This document shows, in pieces, positions 45,065 to 54,239 of a DNA stretch of 64,000 nucleotides. The stretch lies in contig NZ_BMIL01000003.1 of NCBI RefSeq assembly GCF_014642175.1, positions 124,001-188,000 of the forward strand. Direction: 5' to 3'. Numbering within the stretch: position 1 is the stretch's first letter; each line of letters begins with the position of its first letter. Below the pieces are notes generated by a model, which made no database searches, was not told the DNA's origin, and saw nothing but the letters and a program-made list of their open reading frames with translations. This stretch comes from Pedobacter quisquiliarum. Lineage in GTDB: Bacteria > Bacteroidota > Bacteroidia > Sphingobacteriales > Sphingobacteriaceae. The position numbers and the translations under genes are program-made.

Positions 45065-46474
45065 TCAATTTTCGGCATTCCAGTTTGCGTGAAAAATTCC
45101 CTCTTCATCGGTACGCTCAAATGTATGTGCACCAAAGAAATCTCTTTGCGCTTGTGTAAGGTTGCTTGGTAAGTTCGCTGTACGTAGGGAGTCAAAGTAA
45201 GTCAGGGCAGAAGCAAAAGCAGGTATGCCAATACCATGGTTAATTGCTGTACTGCAAACGTTGCGGATACCACTAAGGGTACCAGCTATTTTCTGTTGAA
45301 TATTTTTGTCCTCAAATAAATGTTCCAGTTCTGGCTTTGCCTGATATGCTGCATAGATATCCTGCAGAAGTTCTGCACGGATGATGCAGCCGCCACGCCA
45401 GATTTTCGCAATTTCATCCAGCTTCAGTTCATACTTGTAACTTTCAGAAGCTTGCGTAAGTAAATGGAGACCCTGCGCATAAGAGACAATCATAGCAAAG
45501 TACATTGCATTTTCAAGATCAACTATAAACTGCTCAGGATTTTCAATTTTAGCTTCAGGCTTTTCAAATGCCTTGGCCAACGCAACGCGGAGCTTTTTTA
45601 ACTTCGACAGGTCACGTGTGCTTACCGCTTCGTTGATGGTTGGAATTGGTAAATACAGGTCCATAGAAACCTGGGAGGTCCACTTCCCAGTCCCTTTAGA
45701 TTTAGCTTCATCCTTGATGAGGTCGATCAGCAACTTGCCGGTTTTCTCATCTTTGAATTTGAATACATCTGCGGTTACTTCCATCAAGAAAGATTTCATG
45801 CGACCGGCATTCCAGGATTTGAAAGTTTCCTCAATCTGCTCATTATTATAACCGAGGCTATTTTTCATGATATCGTAGCCCTCTGCAAGGAGCTGCATCA
45901 TAGCGTATTCAATACCATTGTGAACCATTTTCACAAAGTGTCCGGCGGCACCCGGGCCAATGTAAGTTACACAGGGCTCGCCATTTACTTTAGCGGAAAC
46001 AGCTTCAAGAATTTCCTTCATGGCACTATAAGCCTCTTTATCACCCCCCGGCATCATACTCGGTCCAAAACGTGCACCTTCTTCACCACCAGATATACCC
46101 ATTCCAAAGAAGTGGATATTCGTTTTGGATAGATCTTCCGCTCGGCGGCTGGTATCGGTAAAATGTGAGTTCCCGCTATCGATGATCATGTCACCGGCTT
46201 CCAAAAGTGGCTGCAATTCAGCGATCACACTATCTACAATGGGGCCAGCTGGTACGAGTAAAACAATGCGTCGTGGCAACTCAAGGCTTTGGACAAATTC
46301 TTCCAGGGAGGCGTGGCCTTTCAGGTTCTTTTCTTTACCGTCTTCCTCTAATTTAGCAAGCATCTTCGGATCCTTGTCATAACCAGTAACGTCAAAGCCA
46401 TGATCGGCCATGTTTAGCAATAAGTTTCGGCCCATTGTGCCCAGACCGATCATTCCTAAGGTGTATTTTTTCAT
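45065..46474 (-). CDS. gnd: 6-phosphogluconate dehydrogenase (decarboxylating)
   Basis: 469 residues from the ATG at 46474 (MKKYTLGMIGLGTMGRNLL). The reading from 46513 adds 13 residues with no family match. NADP fold GLGTMGRN, substrate motifs GISGGEEGARFGPSMMPGG, and FVKMVHNGIEYAMMQLLAEGYD; the C terminus has LTQAQRDFFGAHTFERTD. It yields ribulose 5-phosphate and NADPH. Confidence 0.96.
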   Translation of the reverse strand: MKKYTLGMIGLGTMGRNLLLNMADHGFDVTGYDKDPKMLAKLEEDGKEKNLKGHASLEEFVQSLELPRRIVLLVPAGPIVDSVIAELQPLLEAGDMIIDSGNSHFTDTSRRAEDLSKTNIHFFGMGISGGEEGARFGPSMMPGGDKEAYSAMKEILEAVSAKVNGEPCVTYIGPGAAGHFVKMVHNGIEYAMMQLLAEGYDIMKNSLGYNNEQIEETFKSWNAGRMKSFLMEVTADVFKFKDEKTGKLLIDLIKDEAKSKGTGKWTSQVSMDLYLPIPTINEAVSTRDLSKLKKLRVALAKAFEKPEAKIENPEQFIVDLENAMYFAMIVSYAQGLHLLTQASESYKYELKLDEIAKIWRGGCIIRAELLQDIYAAYQAKPELEHLFEDKNIQQKIAGTLSGIRNVCSTAINHGIGIPAFASALTYFDSLRTANLPSNLTQAQRDFFGAHTFERTDEEGIFHANWNAEN

Positions 46475-46527
46475 TTGAATTATTTTATATGAAATGTCTG
46501 CTTTGTAACGCAAACGCTATCTAACAT

Positions 46528-47286
46528 CTATGCTGTTGGGTATATGGTGCGTATCTGGTACTGATCTTCAGAAGCCCAAAGCTTTGCACCTCCTTTTATG
46601 CCAACCCGATTATTTACCAGACGGATATTATCATCCAGATCAAAATCTAATTCTTTAGCATTTCCACCGCCGATATATAGTCGATCATAGTTGAAAACAG
46701 TCTTGTAAATATCGATTACGCGTTGTACACGCTCATTCCACTCTTTTTTGCCAATCTTATCAAAAGCGCGGTCTCCAACATAATCATCGTAATCTTTATC
46801 TTTTGAAACGGGAAAATGCGCCAGCTCCAGGTGCGGAAGTAACTGTCCATCATAAAGCAGGGCGGTACCCATGCCAGTACCTAATGTAATCACGATTTCA
46901 AAGCCTTCGCCATCAACCACGCCCAAGCCCTGCTGATCTGCATCGTTGATCAGGCGAACTGGTTTTTGAAACGTGTCACTTATTAATTGCGCAAAGGGGA
47001 TGTGCTTCCAGCTTTTCTTAGCCAGATTAGGTGCGGTTTCTACGATACCAAACCGTACGTAGCCAGGGAACCCTACAGAAATAGCATCAAATTGGCCCAT
47101 GGTTGCAGCGAGCATTTTTATTACCTCTAAAACAGCCTCAGGTGTTGATTCTTCCGGGGTTGGAAGTTTTGTATATTCCGATAGCACCTGCCCATCTATA
47201 TTCAACATGCAAGCCTTGATACTGCTTCCCCCGATGTCTATTGATAAAATTTTCTCTATGGTATTCTTTTGTTGGCTGCTTGACAT
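46528..47286 (-). CDS. ROK-family glucokinase, polyphosphate-glucokinase-like
   Basis: 252 residues from the ATG at 47286; the longer reading uses a GTG at 47304. The ATP/phosphate loop is SIDIGGSSIKACM, the sugar site VETAPNLAKKSWKHIPF and NDADQQGLGVVDG, then TLGTGMGTALL, and LYIGGGNAKEL. The ROK zinc-Cys cluster (CxCGxxGCxE) is absent and the LPHLELAHFPV stretch matches polyphosphate glucokinases (PpgK). It should feed glucose 6-phosphate to zwf, possibly with polyphosphate as donor. It is the first gene of the long leftward run. Confidence 0.85.
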   Translation of the reverse strand: MSSSQQKNTIEKILSIDIGGSSIKACMLNIDGQVLSEYTKLPTPEESTPEAVLEVIKMLAATMGQFDAISVGFPGYVRFGIVETAPNLAKKSWKHIPFAQLISDTFQKPVRLINDADQQGLGVVDGEGFEIVITLGTGMGTALLYDGQLLPHLELAHFPVSKDKDYDDYVGDRAFDKIGKKEWNERVQRVIDIYKTVFNYDRLYIGGGNAKELDFDLDDNIRLVNNRVGIKGGAKLWASEDQYQIRTIYPTA

Positions 47287-47290
47287 ATTG

Positions 47291-47303
47291 GGTGTTTTAA
47301 ACA
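47291..47303. repeat. 13-bp palindrome just before the ROK kinase ATG
   Basis: GTGTTTTAAACAC is a perfect six-base inverted repeat around one base, ending five bases before the start codon of the first gene of the pentose phosphate and polyketide run. An operator or translation-control site is possible. Confidence 0.4.
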
Positions 47304-47381
47304 CTTAAAAAGTTCAGTTATAAGGGTATTTAATTAATAGCTAAAGAACAAATGCAAAATAGTAATGTTTGTAAAATCAAT

Positions 47382-48257
47382 CTAATCTTCAGGTTTATGT
47401 TTCCAGCGTCTGTGGCTCCATAACCAGTAGGCTGGTTCATCTATAATAATTTGTTCAAGATAGTTCACGTGTAGGTTGGTAATTTCAAAGGGCTTCGAAG
47501 CTGCGGGCTCCATACACAAGGGCACGCATTCCACTTCATAGTAACCACGCTTCAGAATTCTGACCCGCATATAGAAGACAGGACGGTTTGTTCTTACGGC
47601 AATTTTTTCGAGGCCAAGTAAGATGGCTGTTGGTTGATGCAGAAAGTTCAGCCAGTAGGTAGACTCCTCCTTCAAAGGAGTCTGGTCATTGCCAAAGCAA
47701 AAGATAGTAGGTACATCTTTGCTGGCGTTTAAGGCACGCAGGGTTTGCCGCATAGGGATTAACTGATTGCCAAAACGACTCCGGATTTGTTTAAACCATT
47801 CGCCAAATGCTTCATTGGATACCGGTTTATAGATCGGGTAAACAACTGCCGTAGTGTTCAGACCCAAGGCCAGCGTACCCCATTCCCAGTTACCATAATG
47901 CGCAGAACAGATTAAGGTACTACGGCCTTGCTCATGGTAATTGTTCATCAGATGAAGGTTCTTAAACTTAAACCTTGCTTTTAACTCCTCAGGGGAGATG
48001 GTTGCCATCTTGATAATCTCTACCATCAAGCTCGAGAGGTGTCTATAGTACTTCTTTGCGATGATGCGAATATCTTCTGCATCTTTCTCCGGAAATGCAT
48101 TGTGCAAATTCTCATAAACCACCTTTCGCCGATACCTTACAACATGGTACAGGAGCAGGTAAACGAAGTCAGCCACAAGATACAGTAAACTTAAAGGCAA
48201 CAACGACAAGCTGTTTAAGAAAAATATACCCGTTTTCGACAACATTCTTTTTACCAT
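47382..48257 (-). CDS. Lysophospholipid/lipid A acyltransferase (LpxL/HtrB-like)
   Basis: 291 residues. One N-terminal membrane segment (LSLLPLSLLYLVADFVYLLLYHVV), the catalytic H(x4)E motif as HYGNWEWGTL, and the downstream YKPVSNEAFGEWFKQIRSRFGNQLIP and CFGNDQTP blocks of the family. It transfers acyl chains to lipid A or a related lipid at the inner membrane. A second ATG four codons in (48245) is an alternative start. Confidence 0.88.
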   Translation of the reverse strand: MVKRMLSKTGIFFLNSLSLLPLSLLYLVADFVYLLLYHVVRYRRKVVYENLHNAFPEKDAEDIRIIAKKYYRHLSSLMVEIIKMATISPEELKARFKFKNLHLMNNYHEQGRSTLICSAHYGNWEWGTLALGLNTTAVVYPIYKPVSNEAFGEWFKQIRSRFGNQLIPMRQTLRALNASKDVPTIFCFGNDQTPLKEESTYWLNFLHQPTAILLGLEKIAVRTNRPVFYMRVRILKRGYYEVECVPLCMEPAASKPFEITNLHVNYLEQIIIDEPAYWLWSHRRWKHKPED

Positions 48258-48344
48258 TCCGTCGTTGATTATGGCGCTAAAATAGGCTTTGATACCGGTT
48301 TTCTCCTATAAAATTCTTTATTTAGCCCGCTCAACCATTAACCA

Positions 48345-50555
48345 ATGAAATTTTTGAACATTATGCCTTGCCTTCTTGGGCTCGGCCTGTGCCTTGCAAG
48401 CAATGCCAACGCACAAATTAAGAAAACGTCAAATCCAGCCGTTCCCGGGAACTTCACCCAGTTTGTAGATCCATATATCGGTACCGGAGGTCACGGCCAC
48501 GTATTCCTCGGCGCAAGCGTCCCTTTTGGCGCCGTACAACTTGGACCAACAAACCGCTCGGAAGGTTGGGATTGGTGCTCTGGCTACCATTATTCCGATT
48601 CTACCATCGTTGGCTTTTCTCATACGCACCTGAGCGGTACGGGCATCGGCGACCTTGGCGACATCTCTGTTTTACCGGCAGTTGACGACAAGCTTGCGCT
48701 ATATACCCATGATAAGGAAGTTGTTAAGCCTGGGTACTACGGTGTCCGTATGTCGCCGAGTAACATACATGCAGAACTGACAGCTTCGGAAAGGGTAGGC
48801 TTTCACCGCTATACTTTTCCCGCATCAACTTCCGCTAAGATCAAAATAAACCTGCGTAAAGGTATAGGTTGGGATCTTGCCACAGATACTTACATCAAGC
48901 AAATCAATGATACCACTATTGCGGGGTATCGTTTCTCAAGAGGCTGGGCAAGAGATCAGCGCATCTATTTTACAGCGATCTTCTCGAAGCCCTTTGAAAA
49001 ATTCGTTGCATCAGACTCTTCAGCGGTATTAAAAGGCACGGAATTCCGGGGTAAAAAGTTGGTTGCTACAGCCTATTTCAAAACCAGTGATCAGGAGCAA
49101 ATTCAGATGCGTGTCGGTATTTCTCCGGTAAGTATGGAAAACGCTGCCTTAAACATACAGGCTGAGATTCCCGGATGGAACTTTGACGAGATTGTAAATA
49201 TGGCAGATGCCGCCTGGAATAAGGAACTGGCCAAGCTGGATGTGAAAACATCCATTATGAAGGATAAACGCAACTTCTACACGGCGCTTTACCATACCAT
49301 GATCGCACCATCTACCTTCAATGATCATAATGGAGATTATCGGGGCACGGATAAAAAAGTCTACAAAAATGCAGACTTCACCAATCTGACAACATTTTCA
49401 CTATGGGATACGTACCGTGCTGCACACCCGCTTTATACGTTGATCCAGCCCAAGCGTGTAAATGACATGATGAAAACCATGCTTGCCATTTACCAGCAGC
49501 AGGGCAAGTTGCCAGTGTGGCACCTCATGGGTAATGAAACCAACACCATGGTTGGTAATCCTGGAATAATCGTCGTTGCAGATGCAGTACTTAAAGGTTT
49601 CAAGTTCGATCATGAACTGGCTTTTGAAGCCATGAAGAAAACAGCAATGCTTGACGAGCGGGGCCTCAATTTCGTGAAAAAATTAGGCTACATTCCTGCA
49701 GACAGTACAGTGGAGTCTGTCGCTATGGGCCTTGAATATAGCATTGCCGACTGGAGCATTGCTGAGGTTGCGCGTAAAATGAAGAAAACTGCGGATTACA
49801 ACTATTTCCACAAACGTGGATTGAACTACCAGAACTACTTTGATAAGCAGACACAATTCATGCGCGCGAAGGTAGGGCCGAATAAATGGAGAACACCATT
49901 TGATCCGATACGCTCGATCCATCGCTCTGATGATTATACGGAAGGAAATGCATGGCAGTACACCTGGTTGGTACCGCAAGATCCCGCGGGTTTGATCAAA
50001 ATGATGGGGGGGACAGCACCATTTACCAAAAAGCTTGATTCCTTGTTTATCGTTGAAGGACACCTGGGTGATGAGGCATCACCCGACATCAGCGGACTCA
50101 TCGGCCAATATGCACATGGAAACGAGCCAAGTCACCACATCACCTATCTTTACGCTTATGCGAAACAGCCGTGGAAGACTGCTAAACATGTTCGTCATAT
50201 CCTAAACGATCTATATACCGATGCGCCGGATGGTCTGTCTGGAAATGAAGACGTGGGGCAAATGTCTTCCTGGTACATATTTTCTGCTTTAGGCTTTTAC
50301 CCAGCTAATCCGATCAGCGGTCAATACGTATTCGGAAGCCCGTTGTTCGATGAAGCGACCATCAACCTGGAAAGTGGTAAGAAGTTCAACATTAAAGTTC
50401 AAAATAATTCTCCGGAGAACATCTACATCCAGAGCGTCAGCCTGAATGGGAAGACGCTAAACAGCATCTTTTTGAAACACGAAGAGATTACAAAAGGTGG
50501 TAACCTAACCATTATAATGGGGAGTCAGCCTTCAAAGACCTGGGGCCTGAAATAG
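48345..50555 (+). CDS. GH92 family alpha-mannosidase
   Basis: 736 residues with a signal peptide (LLGLGLCLASNANAQ). GH92 blocks are clear: FVDPYIGTGGHGHVFLGAS at the start, GFSHTHLSGTGIGDLGD, TTFSLWDTYRAAHPLYT, PVWHLMGNETNTMVG, EGNAWQYTWLVPQD and GNEDVGQMSSWYIFSALGFYP. The last block carries the catalytic acid region. It needs calcium and cleaves alpha-mannosides from glycans or yeast-type mannan in the periplasm. It stands alone, with no SusC/SusD partner in the window. Confidence 0.95.
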   Translation: MKFLNIMPCLLGLGLCLASNANAQIKKTSNPAVPGNFTQFVDPYIGTGGHGHVFLGASVPFGAVQLGPTNRSEGWDWCSGYHYSDSTIVGFSHTHLSGTGIGDLGDISVLPAVDDKLALYTHDKEVVKPGYYGVRMSPSNIHAELTASERVGFHRYTFPASTSAKIKINLRKGIGWDLATDTYIKQINDTTIAGYRFSRGWARDQRIYFTAIFSKPFEKFVASDSSAVLKGTEFRGKKLVATAYFKTSDQEQIQMRVGISPVSMENAALNIQAEIPGWNFDEIVNMADAAWNKELAKLDVKTSIMKDKRNFYTALYHTMIAPSTFNDHNGDYRGTDKKVYKNADFTNLTTFSLWDTYRAAHPLYTLIQPKRVNDMMKTMLAIYQQQGKLPVWHLMGNETNTMVGNPGIIVVADAVLKGFKFDHELAFEAMKKTAMLDERGLNFVKKLGYIPADSTVESVAMGLEYSIADWSIAEVARKMKKTADYNYFHKRGLNYQNYFDKQTQFMRAKVGPNKWRTPFDPIRSIHRSDDYTEGNAWQYTWLVPQDPAGLIKMMGGTAPFTKKLDSLFIVEGHLGDEASPDISGLIGQYAHGNEPSHHITYLYAYAKQPWKTAKHVRHILNDLYTDAPDGLSGNEDVGQMSSWYIFSALGFYPANPISGQYVFGSPLFDEATINLESGKKFNIKVQNNSPENIYIQSVSLNGKTLNSIFLKHEEITKGGNLTIIMGSQPSKTWGLK

Positions 50556-50567
50556 GGAATAATAAAC

Positions 50568-50607
50568 GAGCATAAAAAAAGCGGCAATAGCCGCTTTTTT
50601 TATGCTC
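50568..50607. terminator. Bidirectional intrinsic terminator after the GH92 gene
   Basis: GAGCATAAAAAAAGCGGC (50568-50585) pairs perfectly over 18 bases with 50590-50607 around an AATA loop. The A7/T7 flanks serve both the GH92 gene and the convergent DUF4142 gene. Confidence 0.93.
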
Positions 50608-50617
50608 TGACGAAGTG

Positions 50618-51211
50618 TTACTTCATCGTACCTTGAATTTCAGTTGCCTTTTGCGCATGTGATTCAATGATCGGAAGCGTCTTTGTTGCAAATCCACTTA
50701 CCTCAGCATCAGGATTTTTACTGCCCGCCTTGAATAAGGATACGGTCTTATCATGATCCTGCACCATCATGCCGATGTAGTGCTTGTCGAATTCAGCTCC
50801 AGACATTTTCTTCATGGCATCTAAATGCTCTTGCTCCGCTGCAGGTAGGCTGGCTGGTAGCGTTACGGATTTTTTTGATGCAATGCCCATTAATTCTTTA
50901 TTAGCGGCACTGTGATCCTTCACCATCAATGCTGCGAAATCTTTAACACTTTGGCTGGAAGCCTGTGTTTGGGCAATCTTTCCTGCCTCAACTTCCATCA
51001 TGCCACCAATGGCTGCTTTTTCCATGAAGTCTTTCGGATCTGAAGACGCAGGGTTCATACCACTGGTGTCTGTTGTCATATCCATTGTACTGCCCATTGT
51101 AGTTGAATCCATGGCGCTCGAATCTCCTGACCCTGTAGAGTTTTGGCCGGAATTACATGCCTGAATCATTAACGCAGCCACGAAAGTCGCCGCTAAAAAC
51201 ACTTTTTTCAT
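50618..51211 (-). CDS. DUF4142 lipoprotein
   Basis: 197 residues. Lipoprotein signal LAATFVAALMIQAC, then a Ser/Thr/Met-rich linker (SGDSSAMDSTTMGSTMDM). The DUF4142 ferritin-like helical domain has AAIGGMMEVEAGKIAQ, VKDFAALMVKDHSAANKEL and MMVQDHDKTVSLFK, with paired HxxA/DH motifs. It is a periplasmic stress-type protein of unknown chemistry. Confidence 0.88.
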   Translation of the reverse strand: MKKVFLAATFVAALMIQACNSGQNSTGSGDSSAMDSTTMGSTMDMTTDTSGMNPASSDPKDFMEKAAIGGMMEVEAGKIAQTQASSQSVKDFAALMVKDHSAANKELMGIASKKSVTLPASLPAAEQEHLDAMKKMSGAEFDKHYIGMMVQDHDKTVSLFKAGSKNPDAEVSGFATKTLPIIESHAQKATEIQGTMK

Positions 51212-51309
51212 ACGATTCGATTTAAATTTAAGTTTATGTGGTTAGTTAACAATGATCACGTGCCAGTTGTTTATAAAAAGCAAATACTGAAAGGTTTAAC
51301 TGCCGAATT

Positions 51310-51837
51310 CTAGTTTAAAATATACGGTTGGAGGTGATGATTGGGGTCCACTCGTTCAAAATAGAGGGTGCGAATGGATTGTTTTAGCGTGGCAAATTCC
51401 GCGCGGTTAATTGCCAGTGCCGTCCGGTAGATCTCTTCAGGCACGTTATGTTGGTTATAGGTTTCAAAAATCACGTTAAAATATTCGAGGCCATTTCGCT
51501 CACGTGATGGAGCAAGTGAAATATTCAACGCTCGTCTTATTGGCTGCGATTCCATTTTAGTGGTGTAAAAGCCATATTGGTATCGATAACCTATCGATTT
51601 TGAAGTGATAACCAGTTTTTCCTTTCCGAAGCCATACCATAAGGTAAGCCAGCCGAAAAGGGCCATTAACAATACGCCGATTACCAGGAGTGCCAACAGC
51701 CAGTCGACAACCGAAATCAGCACAATAGCAAGCGTGCACACATTAAAAAATATCAAAATACCCCTGACCACCTTAGAAGTCTCGGCTTCGATTGTAACGT
51801 GTAAGTTGATGTAGTCTTTTTTAAGTTCTACTTTCAT
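51310..51837 (-). CDS. Two-helix membrane protein, PH-like
   Basis: 175 residues. Two adjacent membrane helices (ILIFFNVCTLAIVLISVVDW, LLVIGVLLMALFGWLTLWYG) are followed by a beta-rich cytoplasmic or periplasmic part starting KLVITSKSIGYRYQYGF. That strand pattern resembles bacterial PH-like membrane proteins, but I cannot assign a family with confidence. The C terminus contains YFERVDPNHHLQPYIL. Confidence 0.65.
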   Translation of the reverse strand: MKVELKKDYINLHVTIEAETSKVVRGILIFFNVCTLAIVLISVVDWLLALLVIGVLLMALFGWLTLWYGFGKEKLVITSKSIGYRYQYGFYTTKMESQPIRRALNISLAPSRERNGLEYFNVIFETYNQHNVPEEIYRTALAINRAEFATLKQSIRTLYFERVDPNHHLQPYILN

Positions 51838-51867
51838 TTGCTGGCATATAATGCAGGTGCCATTGGT

Positions 51868-52101
51868 CTAAATACCAGAATCCAGTGCCTGATCTTCGTC
51901 ACTCAAGCCCTCGCCATTTGCGGGGGGCACGTCGTGAAAACTTTCTGAGGAACTTCCTGTTCCGGTACCTTCTTTATGATCTCTTCCCGAACCCGTTCCA
52001 GTATAACCTGCATCCTGCAGCGAATCATAACCCTGGGTTCCGGTATTATCATGCCCATCTCTTGCAGGCTGTTGTAAATTTTTGTTCGCTTCCATATCCA
52101 A
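51868..52101 (-). CDS. Small hydrophilic disordered protein
   Basis: 77 residues, rich in Gly, Asp, Glu, Ser and Thr (GTGSGRDHKEGTGTGSS, PPANGEGLSDEDQALDSGI), with no hydrophobic core. Such proteins are found beside stress genes in Sphingobacteriaceae and may be hydrophilins, but there is no recognisable family. Start at 52101 or at the Met two codons later. Confidence 0.55.
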   Translation of the reverse strand: MDMEANKNLQQPARDGHDNTGTQGYDSLQDAGYTGTGSGRDHKEGTGTGSSSESFHDVPPANGEGLSDEDQALDSGI

Positions 52102-52220
52102 ATTTTAGGTTATAACAGTTGAGCCATATCGAAGTTTTAAAAGATAATTTTAATTCAGATGCATCTTTTAGGTTTCAAACCATTGCGGTCTGGGACTGTT
52201 TCAAAGTTTATTGATCATGT

Positions 52221-53192
52221 ATGAAAGCAGTTGTTATTTCCAGTCCTGGAGCGCCCTCCGTTTTAAAATTGGAAGATCGTCCGGAGCCATCCTTTGAAGA
52301 AGATGAAGTGTTAATTGAAGTGCATGCCGCAGGTGTAAACCGGCCGGATGTTGCGCAGCGTTTAGGCAAGTACCCGGCGCCGCCCGGGGTATCTGCAGAA
52401 ATCCCTGGCCTCGAAGTCGCCGGTATTGTTGCCCACTGTGGTGCTGGTGTTACCCGCTGGAAGAGGGGCGACCGTGTATGTGCCCTGGTCGCCGGCGGTG
52501 GATATGCGGATTTCGTGCCAGTGAAAGCGGGGCAATGCCTCCCCATTCCAGGACAGCTGGGCTTTACCGAAGCAGCAGGCTTGCCAGAAACGATATTTAC
52601 GGTGTGGCATAATGTTTTTCAAAGGGGGGCACTAAAAGAAGGCGAAACACTGCTGGTCCACGGCGGAAGCAGCGGGATTGGCATTACGGCAATACAGCTT
52701 GCTAAAGCAATTGGCGCAAAAGTGCTGGTCACTGTAGGAAGTACAGAAAAAGGAGAGGCATGCCTTAATCTTGGTGCAGATCAATACATTAACTACAAAA
52801 CAACCGACTTCCGGGCAGCACTTCCACCAAATAGTGTAGATGTGATTCTGGATATGGTTGGTGGCGACTACTTTGCGGGGAACATCGATCTTCTGAAACC
52901 AGACGGCCGCTTGGTTTACATCAACGCTATGCAGGGGAGCCTGGTATCATTAGACCTCTGGAAGGTCATGCAAAAACGAATTCAAATTACCGGCAGTACC
53001 TTACGGGCGAGGGAATCTGGCTTTAAAATTGCACTTTCGGCAGAGATTGAAAAATACGTTTGGCCGATTATCGAATCAGGTGCATTTAAATCTGTCGTTT
53101 ACAATACCTTTCCATATTCCGCAGCAGCAGCAGCACATGAACTTATGGAAAGCAGTAAACACATTGGCAAGATTATCCTGGTCAATGATTAG
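52221..53192 (+). CDS. NAD(P)H:quinone oxidoreductase, PIG3-type (MDR family)
   Basis: 323 residues. GroES-like N-terminal domain (ADVDEVLIEVHAAG-like text, EVHAAGVNRPDVAQRLGKYPAPP), then the Rossmann part LLVHGGSSGIGITAIQLAKA. VDVILDMVGGDYFAGNIDLL and a short C terminus complete the medium-chain reductase fold. No zinc ligands of alcohol dehydrogenases are present. It should reduce quinones with NADPH. Confidence 0.93.
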   Translation: MKAVVISSPGAPSVLKLEDRPEPSFEEDEVLIEVHAAGVNRPDVAQRLGKYPAPPGVSAEIPGLEVAGIVAHCGAGVTRWKRGDRVCALVAGGGYADFVPVKAGQCLPIPGQLGFTEAAGLPETIFTVWHNVFQRGALKEGETLLVHGGSSGIGITAIQLAKAIGAKVLVTVGSTEKGEACLNLGADQYINYKTTDFRAALPPNSVDVILDMVGGDYFAGNIDLLKPDGRLVYINAMQGSLVSLDLWKVMQKRIQITGSTLRARESGFKIALSAEIEKYVWPIIESGAFKSVVYNTFPYSAAAAAHELMESSKHIGKIILVND

Positions 53193-53251
53193 GACGCTGA
53201 GGTATTCAATTGCAAAAGAATTTCTAACTTTAACCTGCTCTCGCGACGAAT

Positions 53252-54232
53252 ATGCCACATTTGACACAGACAGTGAAAACCATGGGTGGGTACATGGGCC
53301 TTCAGCTTCCTGAAGGAAAGCCTTACTACACAAACCTGATAAAACTTAATACCGCAAGAAACAGCCTCGAGTACATCCTGGTCACTCGTGGATACACCAC
53401 AATTTACCTTCCTTATTTTACCTGTGAGGTACTCCTGGAGCCTATTCGCCGCCTTAAACTGGACTACCACTTCTATAAGATCGACGCAGACATGGATCCA
53501 ATTATCGACTTTGAGGTAGATGATCAATCCTGCATGCTCTACACGAACTATTTCGGTGTAAAAACCGCAACCGTGCGTCAGCTTAGCCAAACACAAAAGA
53601 ACCTGATCATAGATAACGCGCAGGCTTTTTATGCGCAGCCCATCCCTGGTATTGACACCTTTTATTCTTGTCGGAAGTTTTTCGGTGTGCCCGACGGTGC
53701 TTATCTCTACACAACTAGTCAGGAGCGATTGACACTTCAGCGTGATACCTCAGTGGACCGCGTTTCACACCTGATCAAGGCCTTGGATCTGAACATTGAG
53801 GCTGGGTATGCCGACTACGTGCAAAATAATGATGTACTAATCGATAACGAGATCAGAGAAATGTCTCAGTTCACCCAAAAGGTGCTTGAGGGCATTGATT
53901 ATGATCACTGTGCAACAATGCGCAAGCAAAATTTCTGGTTTCTACACGAACAGCTTGGACACTTAAATGCGTTCAAAATGCCTTTTGATTCGGATGATAC
54001 CCCTATGGTTTATCCGTTGCTTGTTCAGCAGCCAGACCTAAAGGCAAAGCTGATTGCCAGGAAGATTTTTATACCGACCTACTGGCCCAATGTTTATCAA
54101 TGGACCTTACCAGACGCACTTGAGTACCAGCTGACGCAGAACATCGTTTCCCTGCCAATTGATCAACGTTACAGTATCGATGACATGAAGTATATGGCGG
54201 ATGTAGTAAAAAGTTTGCTCACAAACGACTGA
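53252..54232 (+). CDS. PLP-fold (DegT-like) protein
   Basis: 326 residues (an alternative ATG lies at 53282). The fold matches aspartate-aminotransferase-type DegT proteins: LNTARNSLEYIL at the start, LYTNYFGVKTATV, LIIDNAQAFYAQP with the cofactor-nitrogen Asp121, and SCRKFFGVPDGAYLYT with a candidate Schiff-base Lys142. The sequence is divergent and short at the N terminus. Eight bases downstream lies a FemAB/GNAT-like gene, so the two likely act on one sugar or surface molecule. Confidence 0.7.
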   Translation: MPHLTQTVKTMGGYMGLQLPEGKPYYTNLIKLNTARNSLEYILVTRGYTTIYLPYFTCEVLLEPIRRLKLDYHFYKIDADMDPIIDFEVDDQSCMLYTNYFGVKTATVRQLSQTQKNLIIDNAQAFYAQPIPGIDTFYSCRKFFGVPDGAYLYTTSQERLTLQRDTSVDRVSHLIKALDLNIEAGYADYVQNNDVLIDNEIREMSQFTQKVLEGIDYDHCATMRKQNFWFLHEQLGHLNAFKMPFDSDDTPMVYPLLVQQPDLKAKLIARKIFIPTYWPNVYQWTLPDALEYQLTQNIVSLPIDQRYSIDDMKYMADVVKSLLTND

Positions 54233-54239
54233 TCAATCT

